A stretch of 64,000 nt of DNA from Phaseolus vulgaris (GCF_000499845.2 NW_027174149.1:1-64000); one strand, 5' to 3'; shown: positions 32,983-44,455, counted from the stretch's first letter. A program made the numbers and translations. Notes: a model not told the origin generated them from the sequence alone.

Positions 32983-34173
32983 CGTCAACGCGACTGGGGT
33001 CGCAGCGGGCCCAGCGAGATAATCTTTCAAAAATCCATTCTTCACGAGCTCATCCAACTGATAGCCCAGCGCTAAGCAGTTGTTAATATGGTGTCCGAAT
33101 GCTTCGTGAAATTCGCACCATGATTCCTTGTGAGGTCCCAGTACCTTGTCAGACTTCACCGGCGGCCTCAACCTATCAGCTATGTTGGGCACAACGATGA
33201 GGTCTTTAAGCTCCACCACAAAGTTGTGCCTTAGGGGTCTATTGCCCTCTCTCCTTCCCTTTGATCGACCCCTAGGTTGGGCTCTCCTTGTCTCGTAGGT
33301 GCGCCTTCTATCTTGATTCTTCCTTTCTGTAGTGGCTTCGTGGACTCTAGCAGCCTGTGCGCGCATCTGCGCCCTTGGGCGTGTGGGCGTAGCAGTCGTG
33401 CACTTCTCGCTTGACTCACCCTCAGAGGCAATGTGTTCTACCGCCCGACGCCTTACTTCAGCAAAACTTTTGGGGCGGCTGTGATTGAGTGATTTGCTGA
33501 AAGATCCAGGACACACCCCCTTCCTGAATGCGTACACGATCATGGGTTCGTCTATGGTACCCACTTTCACCACCTGCGCCCCAAAGCGGCTTATGTACTC
33601 TTTCAAGGTCTCCCCTTGATATTGCTTCACGTCGAAAAGGTCGTATGAGACTGGGGCTGGGGCACTGTTAGCCAAATACTGCTCTCTGAATAGCCGCGAA
33701 AGCTGTGCGAAAGACGTGATGTGACCCTCTGGGAGGCTGATGAACCAGTCCATGGCCATCCCGGTCAAGGTGCTAATAAAGATCTTGCATCTTACGGCAT
33801 CAGAACCGCCTACCAGCATCATCTCGGTGTGGAACGTAGTGAGGTGTGCCTCAGGATCCTCCATCCCTGTGAAGGTTATCTTGGGCCCCGTGAATGTGTT
33901 GGGGATTGCTGTGTCTAGTTTTGCCTATGAGAATGGTGTTGAGAATTCCCTGGGTGGGGTGGCAGTCTCAGGTTCATCTACGTCGCGCCATCCACGGCGT
34001 AACTCCTCATTGGTGCGGTGGAGCTCATCGTTTCTCGCCTGAGATGCTGTGAGATCTTCCTGCATGCGCTCTTGCTCCGCTTTCGATGCTGCCATTGCCT
34101 CCGGCAGCCCTTGCATCACGCCCACTAGTTGTTGCATGGTCATCTCATCACTCCTAGAGCGTGCAGGTCTCAT
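32980..34173 (-). pseudogene. Element III gag fragment
   Basis: Start ATG 34173 (MRPARSRSDEM). The protein stops at TAG 33925-33927, where related copies have CAG (FSQ). It continues in frame (AKLDTAIPNTF, GMEDPEAHLTTF, FDVKQYQGETLKEYI, zinc-knuckle variant CEFHEAFGHHINNC) to the deletion junction after ATPVALTPE near 32980. Beyond the junction the frame runs antisense through the aORF piece. No protease or pol. Confidence 0.88.
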
Positions 34174-34264
34174 GTTCGTGGCTTCCTGGAAACCTTCATA
34201 ACTTATCTGGGTTTTTAGAACTGGAACTGAAAAACTTGTGTAGTGGGATTGATGTTTTATATCG

Positions 34265-34283
34265 GGCCCCACGGTGGGCGCCA
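34265..34283 (-). other. Primer binding site of element III
   Basis: GGCCCCACGGTGGGCGCCA, identical to element A although the LTR family differs; two bases separate it from the LTR. Confidence 0.8.
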
Positions 34284-34285
34284 AA

Positions 34286-35429
34286 TTTTCCCGCCGGTTG
34301 GCCAGGGTCGTCTTTGCGCGTGGCTTGTCCTCACGAACTAGTGCCCCTTCGTTTTGCTCCGTCTGTGAATACCTGAAAAGAAGTGAACAAAGGGGCGCCC
34401 TCGCGGCCGTTTGCACTCCGACTATCAAGTCAGTTAGCGAGAAACATCAAAGGTGACGCACCTCCGTGTAGAACACTGTGATGAATGCGCTGAGGGTGGT
34501 CGAAAACTATACTCAATGACTAAAGCTGTGTTGCCCCAATCGTCTTGTGCACACAGTGGGTGCGCAACAAAAACAACTAGGGTTTGTGTTCTGTGTAAAA
34601 CTGCAAGTATTACGTTAAAACTCGGATCCCCTTTCAAATGCCCCAAGGCCTCTTTTTATACATCTCTCGTGTTTAAAACGCGTTAAAGCGCATTGAAAGC
34701 ATATAAAATATTCCTTGGAACGTTCGAATCTTAACTGAATTAGCGCATACCTTGGCAAACTTTCACTGAAACATTTAATGAGCACGTGCTGATTGCCACG
34801 TGCTTTTCTGACTTGATCGTTATTCAGCGCAGAGGGTCCCTCAGCGCCGCAACCCAACCTAAGGTTATTCTATTGCGTGAGCCCTCTTTCCTCGAAGTGC
34901 TTCTGGCGCGTGGGGTGGCTTGTGGGTGCCAACTCATGCGCCCCAACCTCTAGTCACTCACCCTGGGAGTGTATCTACCTTCCTCTTGCACCATGCACCT
35001 GGTTCACCCCCGAGTGTGACCCTCTCATGGGTCATATCTGTTCCAGGGGTCTCCCTGAGGTGGCGCGGGTTCTTCACGAGTGAGGTTACTCCCTACTGGT
35101 ATTAGAACTATGGCCTTGAAGCCACCTTTCTCTTCTCTTCATTGCTGTTTCGAGCCATCGGAGCCCGAGATTTCCTCACGGTGTTGTCCCCTCCATGGTC
35201 TTTCCTACCCATGGGTATCAGGAGGTAACTCCGTCGATATCTTAACTTGACTGTTTCTATACCTGGTGTCGCCTTTCTTGGGCGACGCCTTCGCGAGGCG
35301 ATGCCTTTCTTGGGCGATGACCCAAGCGGTCAACTTGTTGACCTTCCTTCCCTTCTTTGGGGCCCTCGAGCGGTCCCACCATGTGTTGACTTTGACTTTG
35401 ACTTTTTGTCAACGCCCCGGGACGGTACA
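34286..35429 (-). repeat. 5' LTR of element III (family 2)
   Basis: 1144 bp, partner of 30836-31995. The terminal TG has become TT (34286-34287). TATA on the element strand near 34651-34660. It has a short indel in the GGCGATGCC repeat relative to its partner. Followed by CGGTT. Confidence 0.93.
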
Positions 35430-38400
35430 CGGTTGAAAAGTGAAAACAATTGGTTGGAGGAGAAAATCAATGTCCTGGAAAATGATTTGGACAAATTAAA
35501 TGTTGACTTTGAAAATCTTGAACTGATTTTATCAAAACTCCTCTTACAGAATTGATTCAATTTTTTGTAAAAATTGCGAATCACATCAAAAGAAAGTTTT
35601 ATATCTTGTGAAAACTATTGACACAATTGCAAAAGTCAAATCAAATTTTGAAAATGTTTTAACATCTCAAAAGTGTGTTTTTGGGAAATGTTGTTTAGGT
35701 TTTAACCCACTAAGCAAAAATAGGGGATGTTTGGCTGCATAAGGAAGAGTCCTCTACTGTTTCATTTGCTTAAAAAACCAAGATAGAGGTATGCCTTATG
35801 GAAAAAGAAGAATCTGGATCAAACGAACTAAGTACATCTTCTTCCAATAAATGTCAAAGTTATTTCCAACTGCTTGATGCTTTCCAAAAAACTCATGAAG
35901 AAGCTAAAAGATTAACCCTTTCAAATAACCGGTTGAAAAGTGAAAACAACTGGTTGAAAGAGAAAATCAAAGATCTGGAAAATGATTTGCACAAATCAAA
36001 TGCTAACTTTGAAAATCTTGAACTGATTTATCAAAACTCCTCTAGCAGATTTGAATCAATTTTTTTTTAAAAATTGTGAATCCCATCAAAAGAAAGTTTT
36101 ATATCTTGTGAAAACTGTTGACACAATTGCAAAAGTCGAATCAAATCTTGAGAATGTTTTAGCGCCTTAAAAGTGTGTTTTTGGGAAATATGGTATTGGT
36201 TTAAACCCACAAAGGAAAAATAGTGGATGTTTGGCTGGACAAGATAGAGTCCTCTGCTCATTCATCTTCTTCAAAAATCAAGATAGAGGTCTGCCTTATG
36301 GAAAAAGAAGAATCAGGATCAAACCATGTAAGTACATCTTCTTCCAATAAATGTGAAAGTTATTTCCAATTGCTTGATGCTTTTCAAAAAACTCATGACG
36401 AAGCTAAAAGATTAACCCTTTCAAATAACCGGTTGAAAAGTGAAAGCAACTGGTTGAAAGAGAAAATCAAAGATCTGGAAAATGATTTGCACAAATCAAA
36501 TGCTAAATTTGAAAATCTTGAACTGATTTATCAAAACTCCTCTTGCAAATTTGAATGAATTTTTTTTTTAAAATTGTGAATCCCATCAAAAGAAAGTTTT
36601 ATATCTTGTGAAAACTGTTGACACAATTGCAAAAGTCAAATCAAATCTCGAGAATGTTCTAGCACCTCAAAATTGTGTTTTTGGGAAATATGGTATGGGT
36701 TTTAACCCACAAAGGAAAAATAGGGGATGTTTGGCTGGCCAAGATACAGTCCTCTGCTGATTCATCTTCTTCAAAAACCAAGATAGAGGTCTGCCGTATG
36801 GAAAAAGAAGAATCTAGATCAAACCAAGCAAGTACATCTTCTTCCAATAAATGTCAAAGTTATTTCCAACTGCTTAATGCTTTCCAAGAAACTCATGAAG
36901 AATCTAAAAGATTAAACCTTTCAAATAATCGGTTGAAAAGTGAACACATCTAGTTAAAAGAGAAAATAAAAGTTCTGGAAAATCATTTGCACAAATTATA
37001 TTCTGACTTTGAAAATTTTGAACTGATTTATCAAAACTCCTCTTGCAGATTTGATTCAATTTTTTGTAAAAATTTTGAATCCATTCAAAAGAAAGTTTTA
37101 TCTCTTGCGAAATTTATTGAGATAATTGCAGAAGTCAAATCAAATCTTGAGAATGTTTTAGCATCTCAAAAGTTTATTTTTGGGAAATGTGGTCTAGGTT
37201 TTAACTCAAAAAGGAAAAATAGGGGATGTTTGGCTTGACAAGGAAGAGACCTCAGCTGATTCATCTTCTTCAAAAATACAGATAGAGGTCTACCTTATCG
37301 AAAAAGAAGAATCAGGATGAAACCAAGTAAGTAAATCTTCTTCCAATAAATGTGAAAGTTATTTCCAATTGATTGATGCTTTTTAAAAAACTCATGACGA
37401 AGCTAAAAGATTAACCCTTTCAAATAACCGGTTGAAAAGTGAAAACAACTGGTTGAAAGAGAAAATCAAAGTTCCGGAAAATGATGTGCACAAATCAAAT
37501 GCTGACTTTGAAAATCTTGAACTGGTATATCAAACCTCCTCTTGCAAATTTGAATCAATTTTTTGTAAATATTGTGAATCCCATCAAAAGAAGGTTTTAT
37601 ATCTTGTGAAAATTGTTGACACAATTGCAAAAGTCAAATCAAATCTTGAGAATGTTTAGCGCCTTAAAAGTGTGTTTTTGGGAAATATGGTATGGGTTTT
37701 AACCCAGAAAGGAAAAATAGTGGATGTTTGGCTGGACAAGATAGAGTCCTCTGCTCATTCATCTTGTTCAAAAATCAAGATACATGTCTGCCTTATGGAA
37801 AAAGAAGAATCTAGATCAAACCAAGTAAGTACATCTTCTTCCAATAAATGTCAAAGTTATTTCCAACTGCTTGATACTTTCCAAGAAACTCACGAAGAAG
37901 CTAAAAGATTAACCCTTTCAAATAACCGGTTGAAAAGTTAAAACATCTAGTTGAAAGTGAAAATCAAAGTTCTGGAAAATGATTTGCACAAATTAAATTC
38001 TGACTTTGAAAATTTTGAACTGATTTATCAAAATTCCTCTTTCAGATTTGATTTAATTTTTTGTAAAAATTTTGAATCCATTCAAAAGAAAGTTTTATAT
38101 CTTGTGAATATTGTTAAGATAATTGCAAAAGTCAAATCAAATCTTGAGAATGTTTTAGCATCTCAAAAGTTTGTTTTTGGAAAATGTGGTCTGGGTTTTA
38201 ACTCAAAAAGGAAAAATAGGGATGTTTGGCTGGACAAGGAAGACTCCTCTGCTGATTCATCTTCTTCAAAAACCAAGATAGAGGTCTGCCTTATGCAAAA
38301 AGAAGAATCAGGATCAAACCATGTAAGTACATCTTCTTCCAATAAATGTGAAAGTTATTTCCAATTGCTTGATGCTTTTTAAAAAACTCATGACGAAGCT

Positions 38401-38440
38401 AAAAGATTTACCCTTTCAAATTACCGGTTGAAAAGTGATA
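35430..38440 (+). repeat. Copia spacer array, segment 3 (about 6 units)
   Basis: Resumes exactly where segment 2 stopped. Boundaries lie near 35688, 36178, 36677, 37176, 37673 and 38172. The first units match, in order, the units at 28198, 28695 and 29193 (KINVLENDL with KLNVDF; CQSYF with KIKDLEN; ESGxN with THDxA), continuing the five-unit period across element III. Later units alternate in pairs: 36796 and 37795 share ESRSNQ, CQSYF and SDFENFELI, while 36298, 37295 and 38293 share CESYF and KTHDEA, a ~1-kb two-unit period. Confidence 0.92.
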
Positions 38441-38716
38441 TACATGCTTTATCTCAAGGTTTTTAATCCTTCCTTTAGTCAATTTGATAAGACAAATAGG
38501 GGGAGAAGTATTGGGTTCTGTAATGTTCTTATCACCTAGACTTATTACTGCTTTGAACATTGCTGTTATAACTGCTTAACTAGTTTAAAATTGAAATTTT
38601 AAAACTGTTGAAACTCTTATACAAATTTGAACCGGTTATTCCTGCGAAATAACTGATTGATTGTCTGTGTTTGCACCTTTGTACGTAGACTGGTTTCTCA
38701 TCTAATTTGGCTGATG
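38441..38716 (+). other. Copia 3' noncoding region, left part
   Basis: Starts where the array ends; contains AAATAGGGGGAGAAG near 38495, similar to the true polypurine tract at 51217-51228, and AACCGGTTATT/AACTGATTG motifs like those in the LTR. No coding sequence seen. Interrupted by element IV. Confidence 0.6.
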
Positions 38717-38721
38717 TTCCT
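38717..38721. other. Target site duplication TTCCT (left) of element IV
   Basis: TTCCT at 38717-38721 and 51063-51067, flanking TG..CA LTR ends. Confidence 0.93.
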
Positions 38722-39512
38722 TGATCCACCCTGTTGACCGGAGCGCTGGAGAATGCCTCGTCAAAGGATCGACGTGCGCACCGCTTATCACCTTCGTTCC
38801 TCCCTTGGATCTACTTCAAGAACCTGCAAAGAAACGACACGACGCCGCTGCGGCCGATCGCACTCCGACGCTCAAGTCAGTGACGGTATCACCAAATACT
38901 AAGAACTAGAACCGTGCAAATCCTCTCACAAACAGCTCTGTCACTCGCAAGCGTAAAGTGTATGAACTGAACGTGCGTACCTCAGAAAGTCTGTTAAGAA
39001 CTCTTATATACCTGGTGTTTTTCTCTCTCCTGGCAGTTACAGACTTGGACACGTGGCTCGCATCCAACTGTACACGTGCCATCATCTGGAGGCTCCCTGA
39101 CTTGGCGCCGCTTCTGCTCTCATTTTGGCTAAGTTACGTATGCATGGTACTGCCCAGTGCATAGCAAACTTAGGAGTGCGATCTCTACTGAAACTGGCGA
39201 GTTAGGACCTTCATACACCTTCCCTGTGGTCTCGCCGGCCGCCTTCATAATCTGCTTCTCCTTCATCTTCGGCGATGTGCTTGTTCTGGCGATCTCCGAC
39301 TGCTTGGTCGCCTGGGTCTGCATCTGGCGACTTCATCTTCAACCTGGCGATCGCCTATTCTGGTAAGCTGGAAATCGGAACACGCCAACTTAACAACTGG
39401 CGACTACACGTGCCTCCCGACTTCCTTCCCATCCGCCAACCTAGCACCTTGTCAACACGCCTACATTGTAGCAGGATGCCACGTCATCACACCCGACCAC
39501 CAGGGCGGTACA
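38722..39512 (-). repeat. 3' LTR of element IV (family 3)
   Basis: TGATCCACCCTG to GGGCGGTACA, 791 bp, partner of 50272-51062. A TATA box TATATAAGAG lies on the element strand at 39001-39010. Confidence 0.95.
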
Positions 39513-39525
39513 CAAGCCCCCCAGT
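39513..39525 (-). other. Polypurine tract of element IV
   Basis: Plus strand CAAGCCCCCCAGT, identical to II and VI although the LTRs are of another family. Confidence 0.7.
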
Positions 39526-39559
39526 CTTAAGCGAAGACTTGTCTAGCGAAAAGACTGAA

Positions 39560-39867
39560 AGAGCCTTCGTTAACACCGATCTACGTGGCACTGACGCAGA
39601 ATTCCAAGCGATTGTACTTTCTGCTGCTCTGACGCTCCACCAAACCCTTCACCCATCGTTCGACACGTGGCTTCATCAACGGCTCTCTTCATCTGCCGTT
39701 AGCGCTTCCTAAACTTATTTCGAAAACCCTTAAACCCCTTACGCTCCACTGTTCCATCACTTTCCTTCGTGCTTGCAAACGCTCCAACTTCCCTCTGCGA
39801 AAACTCTCAACGCTCTTCAACACTCCAGATCACTATCTCCCTTCACCGTTTTCCTGATCATCGAAAG
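39560..39867 (+). promoter_or_regulatory. Candidate aORF promoter and leader of element IV
   Basis: CTACGTGGCACTGACG near 39582 and GACACGTGGCTTC near 39662 are G-box-like ACGT cores; a pyrimidine-rich leader follows. The inferred leader intron 39868-40101 has donor CGAAAG/GTAAC and acceptor TTTGCAG, 8 bp before the ATG. Confidence 0.45.
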
Positions 39868-40109
39868 GTAACTACTTTCCTTCATCTGCTGGGTTTCCTT
39901 GCATTTTCACCGATTTGCATCATCCTGTAACTGCCTGGTGCATACGCTGTGGGTCGTTTTTTCCATTTCTCTTCTGCGTAACTTAGGGCTTTGTCGATCG
40001 TCGCAACGAACTCACATTCGTTCGTCGTTTCACCTTCCTTCTGTGACCGAGTCAGCCTTCGTAACCCTCCTGATTATTTTTCCTTTCTTCTTCCTTTGCA
40101 GCTGCCATC

Positions 40110-42780
40110 ATGACTCGCACCAAGATTACCCCGAACCCCCCTCCATCAGCACGAAACCCTCCTTCGCAAGCACACGACTCAACGCAAGTTCGTGGCGCTT
40201 CCTCTTCGCAGGCTGAGAGGCCTGCATCTTCCCAATCTGCTCTGGCCCAGGCGACTCCACCTAATGCTGGAGGAGCCCCCGTCCCTCTGCCAGACTTCAA
40301 AACTCTATACCCCTGGGCTAACCCAACCCTTCTGAAGGAGACCTCGTCGGTGAACACTGCGGGAGCAGTTCTGCGGTTGACAAAGGGGGACGAGGCCTAT
40401 CAATCGTTTCACAAGGAGCACGACGAGAGGATGATGGTGCTGCCTTGCCCCGCCGCTCTGCCAGTGTGCGCTGATGACAAAGTAAGCGCCGACGGGCCCT
40501 TTTGCTTTGTTTACACAACATTCTTCAAGAAGGTCAAGCTCAGGTTTCCCCTCACCCGATTCGAGAGGGAACTCTTGACCGAGCTCAACATCGCTGCCGC
40601 CCAGCTTCACCCCAACAGCTGGGCGTTTGTTCGAGCCTTCGAAATAACGTGCGACCACCTGGGGTTGCCCGCGTCGGTGGACGTGTTTTTGTTCCTTTTT
40701 GAGGCCAAGCACCCAGGAGACCGCCTGTGGGTCAGCCTGAATGCCATTGCTGGGAGATCCATTTTTACCATCTTCCAGCAATCGTACAAAGACTGGAAGG
40801 GGAAGTTCATCCAAGTACGCGCAAACGATAAAGACACTTCCCTTCTCGATGGCTTCCCCTTGTACTGGGTGGACAAGGGGAAAAAGGAGTCCAAGAGCTG
40901 CTTCAGGAGGCCCAGAAGTCCTGATAGCATGGGAGCTTTGGACCGAGACCTCTGTCTATTCTGGAAGAGGGCGGCAGATGCCAACATAACATTCCTGACC
41001 CCCACCCTGATCTCCTTCGAATTCTTTGAGGACCAGCTAGAATTTCAAATAGGTTAGGACGCTACACTTTTGCTTTAACATTACTTCTGATACTGCTTCT
41101 GATACTGTTTCTGATACTGCTTCTGGGCGTCTTGTGCGACACGCACAAGACTTTGGTTTTACCTTTTCTGCATATACCTGTCTTGCTGCTTCATTGCCTC
41201 ATTCATTGCCTCATACACTTATCTTTTCCTTCTCTGAGCTAACTCATGCATTTTCGTTTCATGCAGACACCATGTTGGGTAAGAACATGCTCGCCGACTT
41301 AAAGGCGCTCGCCCGAAACCACGGGTTGGCGACCGGTTCCCAGACGGTGCCCAACTCGGCGGTCGAGAAGGCCATCGTTCGTGGGCGATCACCGCCCAAG
41401 GAACCCACCCAGCGCAAGAAACTGGTCCTTAAGAGGCCTAAACGGAAAGCCCCCCAAATCGTCCAAGAGGAGGAAGAAGAGGACGACGAGGTCACAGAGG
41501 ATGGCCTTGTCACGAAAAGGAAGAGGGTGGCACCATCTTCTCCACCTGCTCAACCCCCTCTTCCAATCTCAACACCTCCATCAACGCCTGCTCCTCCTCC
41601 CTCATCGCCGACACCACAAGCCCCTTCATCACCAGTCCAAGCAACTCCACTGGCCACTGCGCCACCAGCAGCTGAGGCTCAAGAGCCAAATTTTCTGGAG
41701 GACCCCCCAAGTGCCTCTACGCCACACATCTCAGCTGGAGGGGGCCCCCCTTCAAACGCTTCAGCTGCAGAAAATGTTCCAATCGGGGATGAGGTTGCTC
41801 ACACCTCTCCAATTCTAATTACCGAATCCCCGATTGCGTCGCCACGCCAGGAAGCAAACGCTGAAAATCCTGCTAAGGAAGGTGGCGGCGAGAACCCTCA
41901 ACAAGCCCCCCTGGCGCCTCTCCAAGCATCAAACCTTTCCCTTGAAGTCACAAGGATGTGGGAACCTCTGACTGCCAAACTCAAAACCATAGCAGAGGAT
42001 ATCCCATCGATCATAACGAGGGCTGTGGAGAGCTCCATCAGGAGGCTTCAAGACGATCTCTACAACCTCAAGACCGAAAATAGCACTATGAAGGTTGAGG
42101 TGGAGAAGGTGTCATTCAGCCTGACGCTCGCGGAAATGGAACACTCCCGAGTGGAGGATGCCCTGAGTACCGAGCTCAGGCTGGCGCGCAAGGAAGCTGC
42201 TGACCTTCGCCGCAAAATTCATGATCTTGCCCAAGAGAAAGTCGAGCTAGAAAGCAAGATCGTGCCTCTCCGCACCAAGGCGAGCGACCTGGAGGCTCGC
42301 ATTCAAGCTGACGCCGCCAAGTTGCAAAAACTGGAGCAGAGGTCGGTCGAACGCGAGAAGCTACTTGGGCAGGTAGAAAAAGCGAGGGACGACGCCATGG
42401 CTGATCTCACCGAGGCTAACAAGGAAAAAGGGAAGATGGCTGCCGAGTTGACCCAAGCTCAAACAGAATCCAAGAAGGTGGCTGACGACCTTCTCCATGC
42501 TCAAGAGACCAACGAACAACTCCGAAAACAGGTCGAAGAGCTGGGGCAGCAGAACAAGGAGCTCAAAAAACAGGTTGAAGAACTTCAAGGGCAAATTGAA
42601 GAACTTAAGCTAAGCTCTGCTCAGATTCTGGTTGCTGGATTTGAAGCCGCTCGGGAACAATTCGCATGCCTATTCCCCGATCTCGACCTCAGCATGGTGT
42701 CGTTAAACAACGAAGTAGTAGATGGAAAGGTCGTTCCCGCCGAAGGCTCAACCAACTCCACCCCGTCTGCTACTTTATAA
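40110..42780 (+). CDS. Element IV antisense ORF, intact two-exon gene (818 aa inferred)
   Basis: The start is ATG 40110, 8 bp after the inferred leader intron. Exon 1 is 40110-41052, intron 41053-41266 (ATAG/GTTAGG ... TTTCATGCAG/ACACC), exon 2 41267-42780. Spliced length is 2457 nt, exactly 819 codons with the final TAA; the unspliced frame would stop at 41057. Residues about 65-290 form the Transposase_28-like domain (YPWANPTLLKE, VLPCPAALPVC, FERELLTEL, AAQLHPNSWAFVRAF, SVDVFLFLFEAKH, DWKGKF, LLDGFPLYW). Exon 2 gives basic NLS-like patches (KRPKRK, TKRKRV), a long Pro/Ala/Ser stretch, a coiled coil at about 555-775 and VDGKVVP near the end. It lies opposite to and convergent with gag-pol. 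Role unknown; the nuclear and oligomeric character is inferred from composition. No lesion is visible. Confidence 0.85.
41053..41266 (+). other. Inferred coding intron of the element IV antisense gene
   Basis: 214 bp, GT..AG, T-rich 3' end, phase 1. Includes a short CTGCTTCTGATACTG repeat (about 41080-41125). Confidence 0.72.
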
Positions 42781-43345
42781 ATTCGCTTGTATATACCTTG
42801 TAATAAGAACTCGTGAATATGTGTTTTGAACAGATACTTATTTCAATCGCTGAACTTGGATATTCTCTCCCTTGACTTCTTTTAAGCGCTTTAGCCCTCT
42901 TTGCATGTTTAACTTTGTCGGATTTAACTTAGTGATTTTGCTAACGCGACTTTTGACGTAATTGCCTCGAGCCAATTCAAACTTAAGCAATAATCACTTT
43001 AAACAACTTGTATTCTTAAGGCAACTAACCTTATCGCAAGAATACCCTTCGAACAACGAATTGTAACTCAATGATTGGCTCAAACAACGTCCCACTCGTC
43101 CTGCTTTATCAAACAAGCCTTTCAACCTTCTCGCCGTCGTTTGAACTTTCCCCGATCGCCAAGACCTCTTGGTAACACCAGCTTTTCCTAGCCTCATGCT
43201 TTGGCAATCGTTTCTTTATCTGGGGTAGAAGCGCCCTTTGGAATCTTCCTTTGCCCTCCTGAACTTCAGAGCAAAAGACCGGCTGGCTAGGCGTTCTCTT
43301 CGAACCTACCTTAGCCACCTTTCAAGCTTCTTCCACCCTCTTCGC
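42781..43345. other. Noncoding 3' side of the element IV antisense gene
   Basis: AT-rich sequence behind the aORF stop, probably its 3' untranslated region, then unique sequence. No other feature supported. Confidence 0.5.
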
Positions 43346-43985
43346 CATACCTGAACTCGTTCGAGACGAGAAGGATTTTATCTTGCCTATGCTCGCACGT
43401 AAGCGAGAAGGTCTTTCAACTCGCCTGAACTCGCTCATCGGCGAGAAGGACTTTTTACTCGCCTGAACTCGCTCAACGGCGAGAAGGACTTTATCTGGCG
43501 CCTCAACTTGCCCAGGGTGTACATCTCCTCCCCCCTGGATGCACTGAGGACCTTTTCTTTCTCTCGCCTGCACTCGCTTGGCGGCGAGGAGGTCTTTAAC
43601 TGGCCTTAGCTCGCACAACGGCGATAAGGACTTTATCTGGTGCCTCAACTTGCCCAGGGTGTACATCTCCTCCCCCCTGGATGCACTGAGGACCTTTTCT
43701 TTCTCTCGCCTGCACTCGCTCGACGGCGAGGAGGTCTTTAACTTGCCTCTACATTGCCCCAGGAGTTACATCTTCTCGCTCCCAGAAACACGGAGGACTT
43801 TTTCTCTTTCTCGCCTGCACTCGCTCAACGGCGAGGAGGTCTTTTACTTGCCTCTACATTGCCCCAGGAGTTACATCTTCTCGCTCCCAGAAACACGGAG
43901 GACTTTTTCTCTTTCTCGCCTGCACTCGCTCAACGGCGAGGAGGTCTTTTACTTGCCTCAGGACGCGCGAGGGCGTTGAGGTCTT
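43346..43985. repeat. Tandem repeats with CTCGCxxAACGGCGAG cores in element IV
   Basis: Repeated TCGCCTGxACTCGCTxxxCGGCGAGxAGG cores. Two near-identical ~143-bp copies lie at about 43502 and 43645 (GGGTGTACATCTCC...) and two ~106-bp copies at about 43742 and 43848 (CCAGGAGTTACATCTTCTCG...). CTCGC/GCGAG are inverted and could form small hairpins. Confidence 0.8.
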
Positions 43986-44215
43986 TCATCTGGTGCCTCC
44001 GATCGCCGAAAGACGATGAGGACTTAAAAACTTAACTGGTGCCTCCAATCGCCGAAAAACGATGAGGACTTAAAACTTAACTGGTGCCTCCAATCGCCGA
44101 AAAACGATGAGGACTTAAAACTTAACTGGTGCCTCTAATCGCCGAAAAACGATGAGGACTTAAAACTTAACTGGTGCCTCTAATCGCCGAAAAACGATGA
44201 GGACTTAAAACTTTT
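43986..44215. repeat. 46-bp tandem repeat, five copies, in element IV
   Basis: Unit TGGTGCCTCxAATCGCCG followed by AAAAACGATGAGGACTTAAAACTTAAC, at about 43991, 44038, 44083, 44129 and 44174. The last four are almost identical, suggesting recent expansion. Confidence 0.88.
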
Positions 44216-44338
44216 TAGAAAGCACGCGATATATCTTTTCTTGCCTTAAATCATGTACAAATGATAAGGTCTTTCTTCAAAACTTTTGAAAATAGCACAC
44301 ATGCAATCTGAAAACACCTTATTCTTCAAAAACTCTTC

Positions 44339-44391
44339 TTTTATTGGGTGGCCTCGTTAAAAACCCTCCTTAGGGAAAAAAGAGTGCCCCC
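44339..44391 (-). other. Conserved post-pol block of element IV
   Basis: On the element strand: GGCACTCTTTTTTCCCTAA, GGAGGGTTTTTAACGAGGCC, ACCCAATAAAAG. CCCT/AGGG stem then T-run, as in II, VI and C, though the bases of the stem differ. Confidence 0.7.
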
Positions 44392-44455
44392 TTGAAACTG
44401 TTTTAACAGAGACATTGTAATATAACATTTGTGTTTGTCTTTACTTACAAAGCTC

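Larger units (their letters stand above)
30836..35429 (-). mobile_element. Element III: Tat deletion derivative (4594 bp)
   Basis: Two family-2 LTRs enclose only 2290 bp: the 5' part of an antisense ORF (plus strand) joined near 32980 to the gag region (minus strand). The end of gag, all of pol, the post-pol region and the rest of the aORF are missing. Intact ends and a 5-bp target duplication show either that it moved in this deleted form or was deleted after insertion. Confidence 0.93.

Noticed and set aside
26108..38440. CRISPR-like array
   Set aside because: Units are ~498 bp, adjacent and coding-derived; there are no short direct repeats with unique spacers and the DNA is plant nuclear.
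38495..38510. AAATAGGGGGAGAAG as the true Copia polypurine tract followed by an LTR
   Set aside because: No LTR follows; the real tract adjoins the LTR at 51217-51229. Kept only as a similar motif.
39129..39323. Small frames inside the element IV LTRs, identical in both copies
   Set aside because: Identity follows from the LTR pair being young; no start context, domain or conservation in other LTR families.
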